NCBI GenBank assembly: GCA_963709505.1
Contig: CAVPXC010000005.1
Span: 248,001-312,000, forward strand
Direction of reading: 5' to 3'
DNA length: 64,000 nt
DNA from: CAVPXC01 sp963709505
GTDB lineage: Bacteria > Chloroflexota > Anaerolineae > JAAEKA01
A model generated the notes under the pieces. It searched no databases. It was not told the origin of the DNA and saw only the letters and a program-made list of their open reading frames with translations. Of the stretch, positions 58,552-64,000 are shown one piece after another. Every line of letters begins with the position of its first letter. Positions within the stretch are counted from its first letter, which is position 1. Both the position numbers and the translations under genes were made by a program.

Positions 58552-59133
58552 ATGGACAAACAACATTTAGACACGACGTTGGCCATCACTCAAGCAATGG
58601 CCGACGAACTCACCGACTACTTGATGGGCGACAGCCTGTATCGACAGCTCGTCGTCAAGACACCCAGCGGGACGAAGCAGCCCAAGATGACGATCGGCGC
58701 GCTGTTGGAGAATCTGGAGCTGCTGCGCTGGGAGAAGGAAAGCCTGTCCACCGGGCAACAAACGTCCCTTACCGCCATCGAGCAAAAAGTGGACCTCGAC
58801 CGCAGCGCTTTTGCCCAGCAGTGGCAGGCTCATCTGCGCCGTGAGCTTAAGGGACTGCTGGACTCGTGGAGATGGTACCTCGACGATGCAGGCAGCAGCT
58901 CGAGTGCACGCGAGAACTACGCCAGCGAGGTGCACATCCGCACGCGCATCGACCTGGTAATGCGCGCCCTCGCGACTGACCCCGGCATCGCCGACAGCCG
59001 GCGGCAGCTCGGGGATCTCGATGCGCGGCTGCGCGGCATGATCCAGGGCAGCAACTTTGTCGGATCGCGCGATGAGAAAGGCCACTATCCCGCTAGCCAG
59101 GCGTGGTGGCTGTATGGGCAGCCGGGAAGTTAG
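58552..59133 (+). CDS. Helical protein of unknown function
   Basis: 193 residues from ATG 58552, which has GGAG upstream; ATG 58534, overlapping dtd, is an alternative. The protein is soluble and mostly helical, with polar Gln/Arg/Asp-rich segments (FAQQWQAHLRRELKGLLDSWRWY, then SEVHIRTRIDLVMRAL). I do not recognise the family. It follows dtd directly and may be co-transcribed with it. Confidence 0.6.
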   Translation: MDKQHLDTTLAITQAMADELTDYLMGDSLYRQLVVKTPSGTKQPKMTIGALLENLELLRWEKESLSTGQQTSLTAIEQKVDLDRSAFAQQWQAHLRRELKGLLDSWRWYLDDAGSSSSARENYASEVHIRTRIDLVMRALATDPGIADSRRQLGDLDARLRGMIQGSNFVGSRDEKGHYPASQAWWLYGQPGS

Positions 59134-59260
59134 TGATTCTCAAAGCATTATCGATACTCCCCCGCGTTAGGAATATCCCTTACATCTTTCTAAGAGAAAC
59201 TGGCTTACTAGATACTACGATTGTAAGTTTAGTAAACTCAACACTCAGGAGAATGACGTT
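59134..59260. other. AT-richer spacer upstream of the astacin gene
   Basis: Contains CTTAC...GTAAG and GTTTAGTAAAC, short inverse sequences, and an AT content above the neighbourhood. A promoter is likely, but I cannot assign -35 and -10 boxes with confidence. Confidence 0.35.
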
Positions 59261-60427
59261 ATGGTCACGAAAGAAGTACCGCCAGAAAAGAGTACGGAGT
59301 CAGGCGTTGTGGCCTCACAAGCCGAGGCCATGTTTCGTTCGTCCGATGACGTGCGAGAGAGCTTCATTGCAGGAATTGATGCGTTTGGCGTTAAACCCGT
59401 TCAGTATTCGGCCATAAATGGCGTGGCCATTTTCGAGGGGGACATCGCGCTGGGTACGGTCGACCAGATGGAAGAAATTCGCGCTGCCATGTCGCGGGAC
59501 AGCGCTCAAATGGCCGATGTATCCATCAGCGGGCGGACTCCCCAAGGACCTGTGGTGGAACATGGCGTAGGAATCACCGGACAACGATTTCGCTGGCCGG
59601 GTGGCTTGATCCCCTTCACCGTGCAAGCGGCCCTTCGCACTGTCGTCCAACAAGCCATCCAGCACTGGGAGCAGAACACCCGCATCCGATTCATCGAGCG
59701 CACCGCCGCCAATGCGGCCCAATATCCCAACTGGGTTTCCTTCGAGTCGCGGGATGGCTGCTTTTCCTCCGTCGGAATGCAGGGTGGGGGGATGCAGGTG
59801 ATCTCGCTCGGTGCGGGTTGCGGGTTTGGTCAAGCAGTCCACGAGATTGGTCATGCGGTAGGACTCTGGCATGAGCAGAGTCGCGAAGATCGGGACCGCA
59901 ATGTCCGTATCAATTGGGCTAACATCCAAGCGGGACGTGAGCACAATTTCAACCAGCACATCACGGACGGCGACGATATCGGTGCCTACGATTTCCCATC
60001 GATCATGCACTATGGGCCTACGGCATTCAGCAGCAATGGGTTGCCGACCATCCAGCCACTCGGCGGACAAGCCATCGGTCAGCGAAATGGCTTGAGCGCG
60101 GGCGACATTGCTGCCGTGCGGGCCATGTATCCGCAACTAGAACCATCACAGTCCTGGAGTGGGGTGCAGTTTACGGCGACGATTCCCGCCAACTCAACCC
60201 GCAGATGGTTCACCCACAGTTGGCCGTTTCATTGGTTCGTGGTGTGGATCGCGGTACCCACTAGTCCGGCGGTCGATGGGCCGGAACAAGTCGAGTGGAA
60301 GGTCCAGATTACTCGACAGACTGAAACGCTGTTGAAATATTTCATAGAAATCCGCAACCTGCAGAACTATGCTGTCACAGTACAGGCCCGCTATCAGGTG
60401 CTGGGCTGGGGCAGGAACTTCAAATGA
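59261..60427 (+). CDS. Astacin-like (M12A) metalloprotease with C-terminal accessory domain
   Basis: 388 residues, ATG 59261 with AGGAG upstream. No signal peptide. A propeptide-like N-terminus contains FEGD at 58-61, the aspartate-switch motif that keeps bacterial astacins inactive. The catalytic domain begins near FRWPGGLIPFTV and has the zinc-binding HEIGHAVGLWHE at 194-205 and the Met-turn SIMHYGPTAF at 247-256. From about 299 a separate domain starts (WSGVQFTATIPANSTRRWF) ending with QARYQVLGW. The same domain occurs alone in the third gene downstream. How it is exported is unclear. Confidence 0.9.
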   Translation: MVTKEVPPEKSTESGVVASQAEAMFRSSDDVRESFIAGIDAFGVKPVQYSAINGVAIFEGDIALGTVDQMEEIRAAMSRDSAQMADVSISGRTPQGPVVEHGVGITGQRFRWPGGLIPFTVQAALRTVVQQAIQHWEQNTRIRFIERTAANAAQYPNWVSFESRDGCFSSVGMQGGGMQVISLGAGCGFGQAVHEIGHAVGLWHEQSREDRDRNVRINWANIQAGREHNFNQHITDGDDIGAYDFPSIMHYGPTAFSSNGLPTIQPLGGQAIGQRNGLSAGDIAAVRAMYPQLEPSQSWSGVQFTATIPANSTRRWFTHSWPFHWFVVWIAVPTSPAVDGPEQVEWKVQITRQTETLLKYFIEIRNLQNYAVTVQARYQVLGWGRNFK

Positions 60428-60439
60428 GGAGGACAAGTC

Positions 60440-60694
60440 ATGAGGGTTACGATCGACATTGATGGAAAAGAGATGGAAGCCGCTCCCGGAGTCATAGCGG
60501 CTGTGCCAACACCCCCAGATGCGATGGATGCCGGTGCTGCAGCGAGCAGTGTGGCTGCAACTGACAACCCAAATGAAGACGCCGGCGGCCCGCCAGCATG
60601 GTTGCTTGAAGCAGTGGGTCGCGCGGCCTCAGCAGAGGGCATAACCCTGGCGGAGACAGCCGATTCCGAAGACGCTGGCCCCGGCCCGGCCTGA
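60440..60694 (+). CDS. Small acidic protein of the astacin cluster
   Basis: 84 residues, ATG 60440, GGAGGA just upstream (12 nt after the protease stop). It opens MRVTIDIDGKEMEAAPGVIA, followed by an Ala/Pro/Asp-rich stretch and one amphipathic helix PPAWLLEAVGRAASAEGITL, ending in an acidic tail. No signal peptide, no family recognised. Its position suggests a partner, regulator or substrate of the protease (inference). Confidence 0.65.
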   Translation: MRVTIDIDGKEMEAAPGVIAAVPTPPDAMDAGAAASSVAATDNPNEDAGGPPAWLLEAVGRAASAEGITLAETADSEDAGPGPA

Positions 60695-60731
60695 AATTTA
60701 GCAAATTCAGAAGAATGGAGCGAGGTAAGTC

Positions 60732-60989
60732 ATGAACTTTGGCGTACAGTTCAGTGGAACGGTTCCTGCCGGCCAAACCCGGCGTTGGTTCACTCATAGC
60801 TGGAATGCGAATTCGAACGTAGTGTGGATCGTTGTGCCAACAGGTCCGGCGGTAGATGGCGGAGCGCAACTCGAGTGGAAAGTACAGTGTACTCGGCAAA
60901 CACCCACGCTGCTCAAGTGGTTCCTTGAGATCAAGAACGTGACCAATGTGGCGGTTACCTTCGAGGCTCGTTATGCGGTGTTGAATTGA
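60732..60989 (+). CDS. Stand-alone copy of the astacin C-terminal domain
   Basis: 85 residues, ATG 60732 with GAGGTAAG upstream. It aligns along its whole length with residues 300-385 of the protease: MNFGVQFSGTVPAGQTRRWF against SGVQFTATIPANSTRRWF, HSWNANSNVVWIVVPTGPAV against HSWPFHWFVVWIAVPTSPAV, LEWKVQCTRQTPTLLKWFLE against VEWKVQITRQTETLLKYFIE. It is clearly a paralogue produced by domain duplication. Likely a small beta-sandwich protein; function unknown. Confidence 0.85.
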   Translation: MNFGVQFSGTVPAGQTRRWFTHSWNANSNVVWIVVPTGPAVDGGAQLEWKVQCTRQTPTLLKWFLEIKNVTNVAVTFEARYAVLN

Positions 60990-60993
60990 TCGC

Positions 60994-61344
60994 ATGAGCA
61001 ACAGAGTGTCTGGCCAAATATGGTTTGATGATGCCGCTGGCCAGTTCACCGGAGCCACCCTACGGGTGAAGCTTGAAGAGACTTCGCGTGCGGATGCCCC
61101 AGCTCGGGAAATCAGTCAATTGGTCATCTCCAATTACTCGCATTCCCCGGGTGAACCGCCGGCTGATTTTGTTTTGAGTGTCCATCCCATTGATCTGAGT
61201 GCACGTTACGAAGTGCGAGTACATCTCGATCTTGATGGGAACGGTGAATATGCCGCTGGTGATCAAATCACCACCCAAAGCTATCCCGTCCTGACACATG
61301 GCTATCCAGATACCATACAGATACGCCTGCAGCAGATCGGCTAA
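60994..61344 (+). CDS. YbaY/YscW-type small beta protein
   Basis: 116 residues, ATG 60994, 4 nt after the upstream stop. The pattern VSGQIWF...ATLRVKLEETSRADAPAREI, VISNYSHSPGEPPADFVLSV, and DLSARYEVRVHLDLDGNGEY is that of the YbaY/YscW (type III secretion chaperone-like) family, usually found in lipoproteins. Here there is no signal peptide. It is the last gene of the astacin cluster. Confidence 0.72.
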   Translation: MSNRVSGQIWFDDAAGQFTGATLRVKLEETSRADAPAREISQLVISNYSHSPGEPPADFVLSVHPIDLSARYEVRVHLDLDGNGEYAAGDQITTQSYPVLTHGYPDTIQIRLQQIG

Positions 61345-61351
61345 GGTGGGG

Positions 61352-61459
61352 GTGACGAAAGCCTGCGTAGGCTGTGCTGAGGGACGAAGCGCATCAATCA
61401 CGAACGATGCTGCGCCTCCTTGGTCGGCACATCCTACGCAGGCTGCCTAACTCGTCACT
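61352..61459. repeat. Inverted repeat with AGCCTGCGTAGGCT core
   Basis: AGCCTGCGTAGGCTGTGCTG (61360-61379) pairs with CGGCACATCCTACGCAGGCT (61425-61444), 18 of 20 matching. Beyond it, GTGACGA (61352) and TCGTCAC (about 61453) are also exact inverses. Confidence 0.7.
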
Positions 61460-61490
61460 CCACCGGACCCGCGCATCAACTCCGGTGCGT

Positions 61491-61683
61491 TCATAATGTT
61501 ACCCAGCGCGAAGCCTGCGGCCGGGCCGCGTATTCCCACAAGCCAAACGGCCCCTGCAAATCACTGACGAAACCGACCACCGCCGCCACGCGTGGATCCT
61601 CTGCTGCCGCGCCGATGCGCCACCCCCCGCCGACCCCTCATACCGCCGCACAGGCGGTCTTTCCGGTCACCGCAACGGCTATT
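61491..61683 (-). pseudogene. Gene remnant on the minus strand
   Basis: On the minus strand, ending at TGA 61491-61493, an unbroken coding-like stretch reads IGAAAEDPRVAAVVGFVSDL, then QGPFGLWEYAARPQASRWVT. The upstream part can be continued only with a frame change near 61640. It has no start codon or ribosome binding site. The LQGPFGLWEYA...QASRWVT pattern looks like a real protein segment (residue of a larger gene) but I cannot name the family. It lies directly downstream of the TPR gene. Confidence 0.4.
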
Positions 61684-62864
61684 CTTGTCGGAGGCCATGC
61701 TCTCTCCGCCAGACTGCTAGGCGTCTGGCGGAGTCAGCTTCAAAGTGGGGACGTAGCTCGGCTTTGATCGCCTCGTCTTGGACGAGCTGCTCGAAATCGT
61801 ACCAGTCCAGCAGCGGGAGTTTTACACGGGCGGTGTCGCTCAGGCTCTGGGTGGCAATGCCCAGATCGGCCTTTGCAGCCTCGAGGTTGCCATCCATAGC
61901 CCAGGCCAGGGTCAAAATGAGTGCGGTCCGCGCAGACATATCCCGACTGGCCGACACCTCGCGCAGCAGCAGGCTGAGCGCATTGCGCGGCTCACCCAGG
62001 TGACACCACGCCATGGCCTGGGCGTTGAGAACCGCCCGATCCTTGGCATGGTCAGCTTCGACCACCTTGCGCCAAAGGATGCGCGCCCGCACTTTGTCCC
62101 CGCGTCGATAGGCGAGGTAGCCTTGGTAGTACTCTGCCACCGGCTTGGGGAGCGCTTCGCCAACATAGCGGTTGGCGTCATCCCATAGCTCGGCCCCAAG
62201 AAACATGCGCACCACATCCTCCTGAGTTTCCCGTATGCAGTCGTCGATTTCGAGGGCTTTGTCCCATTCGTTTCCGGCCTCCTTCCAGCGGTGCTGCAGA
62301 CGATAGAGGTAATAACGATTCAAGTGCACCTGCGCAAGCGCGTCCTCATCCTTGGCGAGCGGCGCCAGAAGCGCCGCTCGATCCAACGCTTGCTCGGCCA
62401 AGTCAAACTGCCGTGCGCCCATGGCCGCGGCCGCCAACACGTTCCAATGTTCGAACTTGTCCGGCTCGCTGTCGGCAAGTGCTTCAGGCCGGCCAATCCT
62501 TCCTCACCTGACCCTGGTCGATGCGGAGCGTATACAAACGTTGACGCCACCAGTCGGCGTCTTCGGGATCCCAAATCTGGAGTTGTTCACATAACTGCTG
62601 TGCCGTCTCGAAATCCCCTTGACGTGGCCTTTATCGTCGCCAGATCACTGGCCGCGGCGACGAGGAAATAGTTCAAGGTCGCTGCCAGGCGGAACGCCGC
62701 CGTTCCGGCAGATTGGAGAGGCGGGCGACGAGGCGTTGATAGATGGCGACGGCTTCTTCCAATTCGCCGTTTGATTCGTACCAGCGCGCCTCCATGATCC
62801 GGTCGTAGTAGCTGCCGGGGATATCCGGGAGGCGCAGTTTAGTTTGCTCGGTTTTCATGGACAT
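61679..62864 (-). CDS. TPR-repeat protein, several frameshifts
   Basis: About 395 residues from ATG 62864 (MSMKTEQTKLRLPDIPGSYY). The protein consists of tetratricopeptide-type helical pairs (EARWYESNGELEEAVAIYQRL, NVLAAAAMGARQFDLAEQAL, YQGYLAYRRGDKVRARILW, MAWCHLGEPRNALSLLL). Frame changes lie near 62690, 62620 and 62500; the middle piece reads GDFETAQQLCEQLQIWDPED. TPR proteins scaffold protein complexes; the partner is unknown. Confidence 0.7.
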
Positions 62865-62952
62865 ATTCTAATCTCGATTGAGTATCTTCTCAATAATCCG
62901 GGGTAGGGGCATGGCCTTGCGCCTGCCCGCCAGGGCGACTGCAAGGCTGCCC

Positions 62953-63375
62953 TCATACTGAGTACTCGATGATGCTCAAACACTCGTTCAATCGTCGTTG
63001 GAGGCGGGTCGAAACATCGTTCAGCAGGCTGTGCCGGCTGGGCAACTGGCCGGGCGGAAAGCGCTGTTGGTTGCGTGCCAGCTTGGCCAGCACGGCCTCG
63101 CTAACATCCACCTCAAGCACGTTGGCCAAGGCCAGGCAGTAGATCAGCACGTCGGCCAGCTCGTCAGCCACCGCGGCGCGCACATCATCGCGCTGCGCAG
63201 CCTGCCATGAGGCTTCGTTTCCGTGCCACTGAAAATGCTCCATCAACTCCGCGGCCTCGATGGCGATGGACATGCTCAGGCTCTTGGGCGTATGGTAAAC
63301 CTGCCATGAACGCTCGTCGACGAAGCCGGCGATCTCGTGACGCAGAGTTTCAATCGTAGTGGTGTGATCAGACAT
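62953..63375 (-). CDS. MazG-like nucleotide pyrophosphohydrolase
   Basis: 140 residues, ATG 63375. It has the helix SMSIAIEAAELMEHFQW, with the EAAEL metal-binding Glu residues, and DELADVLIYCLALANVL carrying the second E-x3-D pair, as in the MazG/RS21-C6 (dCTPP1-like) fold, which hydrolyses non-canonical or excess NTPs to NMP and PPi. The upstream spacer is a converging GTGAATT repeat tract. Confidence 0.88.
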   Translation of the reverse strand: MSDHTTTIETLRHEIAGFVDERSWQVYHTPKSLSMSIAIEAAELMEHFQWHGNEASWQAAQRDDVRAAVADELADVLIYCLALANVLEVDVSEAVLAKLARNQQRFPPGQLPSRHSLLNDVSTRLQRRLNECLSIIEYSV

Positions 63376-63382
63376 GTGGAAT

Positions 63383-63490
63383 AGTGAATTGTGAATTGTG
63401 AATTGTGAATTGTGAATTGTCAATGCCAGAGGTTGAAAGCCTCCGACTTCCGGCATTGACAATTCACAATTCACAATTCACAATTCACAA
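63383..63490. repeat. Converging 7-nt repeat tract, locus h (EamA-MazG spacer)
   Basis: Five GTGAATT copies, then CAATGCC, a short loop with AGGTTGAAAGCCT, GGCATTG and five AATTCAC copies. Together they form a nearly perfect inverted repeat of about 100 nt reaching from one gene's stop to near the other's start. The EamA stop codon is itself formed by a repeat copy. Confidence 0.88.
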
Positions 63491-64000
63491 TTTCCTCTGG
63501 GTCCCGGATACTCCGCCGCAAGCATGCCGGCCAGGATCAGCACACAGCCAAGAATTTGTCGCGGGCCAAGCACCTCGCCGATGAGCAAGAAGCTGAAGAT
63601 GCCTGCAAACACCGGTTCGGCTGCGAAGATCAGAGCGGTGTGCGTGGAAGTGGTGGCTTGCTGGGCGCGACTTTGAATGAAGAAGGCCAGCGCAGTCGCA
63701 AACAGCCCGGTAAACGCCGCCGCAAACCAGACGTTGCCTGGCGGCCAGCCGATGGGCCGATCCACTGAGAGTGCCGCCAGGCTGCTGACCACGGCCACGG
63801 TTGCGATCTGAACAAAAGCCAGACGCAAGGGAGGCCAGGATGGAGCGAAATGGCCGATCAACAGAATGTGAGCCGCAAAAGCGATGGCACAGCAGAGCAC
63901 CAGTAGATCGCCGAAACTCACCGACAGGTCGCTTTGCAAGCTAAGCAGCGCCAGTCCAACCGCTGCGAGGCCGACCCCGAAAATAGCGTTGCGACTCGGC
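63478..64000 (-). CDS. EamA/DMT-family transporter, partial
   Basis: The frame is open from the right edge (NAIFGVGLAAVGLALLSLQ) to the stop at 63478, covering the second half of an EamA protein: FGDLLVLCCAIAFAAHILLIGHF, five to six helices and the typical end IFAAEPVFAGIFSFLLIGEVLGP, then ILGCVLILAGMLAAE. The N-terminal half lies outside. The last residues (NCEL) are repeat-encoded. Confidence 0.88.
   Translation of the reverse strand, partial: PSRNAIFGVGLAAVGLALLSLQSDLSVSFGDLLVLCCAIAFAAHILLIGHFAPSWPPLRLAFVQIATVAVVSSLAALSVDRPIGWPPGNVWFAAAFTGLFATALAFFIQSRAQQATTSTHTALIFAAEPVFAGIFSFLLIGEVLGPRQILGCVLILAGMLAAEYPGPRGNCEL

Overview
The window is a GC-rich chromosomal segment that looks like a member of the Chloroflexota (Anaerolineae/Caldilineae-like). 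This assignment is by inference: Thr/Pro-rich (TPTPT) lipoproteins with SH3-like domains, a DUF2723 membrane protein, a DHH-CBS-CBS-tRNA nucleotidyltransferase fusion, a secreted beta-helix protein ending in a YLPMV-type tail, and many short inverted repeats between genes. There is no rRNA, no phage, no CRISPR array and no complete insertion sequence, and I recognised no tRNA.

Layout. 0-7.1 kb (minus strand): a partial ribbon-helix-helix protein, a propionyl-CoA-type carboxylase cluster (BCCP, biotin carboxylase, carboxyltransferase), an acyltransferase-like membrane protein, a DUF4258/YgiT-type toxin-antitoxin pair and a zinc alcohol dehydrogenase. 7.3-18 kb (plus): rnc, an RmlD-like reductase, a membrane protein, smc, pepT, an EamA transporter and a protein built from about 18 zinc ribbons. 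18-21 kb (minus): a heavily disrupted surface protein and a small secreted protein. 21-25 kb: a DUF2089 regulator under a perfect consensus promoter, a DUF4097 protein, and trmI. 25-36 kb: cell-envelope genes (anchored Thr/Pro protein, DUF2723 protein, two SH3 lipoproteins, a PMT-like glycosyltransferase) around rplI. 36-48.4 kb: the CCA-adding fusion, two Yip1-like proteins, a two-component system, MoxR-DUF58-CBS, ftsY and prfB with its programmed +1 frameshift. 48.5-54.1 kb (minus): a beta-helix protein, a lipoprotein and recA. 54.5-61.3 kb (plus): a Crp/Fnr regulator, a divergent PyrK/PyrD-like pair, an MFS-like protein, dtd, and an astacin-protease cluster with a stand-alone copy of the protease's C-terminal domain. 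61.3-64 kb (minus): a gene remnant, a TPR protein, a MazG-like hydrolase and an EamA transporter cut by the edge.

Two general points matter when reading the annotation. First, many genes, including essential ones (smc, rplI, accC, the CCA enzyme), are split by single-base shifts, often at homopolymers. These are most likely sequencing or assembly indels, and I merged the pieces and give the breakpoints. The exception is prfB, whose in-frame TGA is the conserved programmed frameshift. Second, the spacers are unusually structured: a REP-like element placed directly after stop codons in sense orientation, converging tracts of about 7-nt repeats running from one gene's stop to the next gene's start, and a 90-bp perfect palindrome flanked by an 8-bp direct repeat that looks like a recent MITE-type insertion. 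These spacer systems, together with the astacin cluster, are the most novel content.
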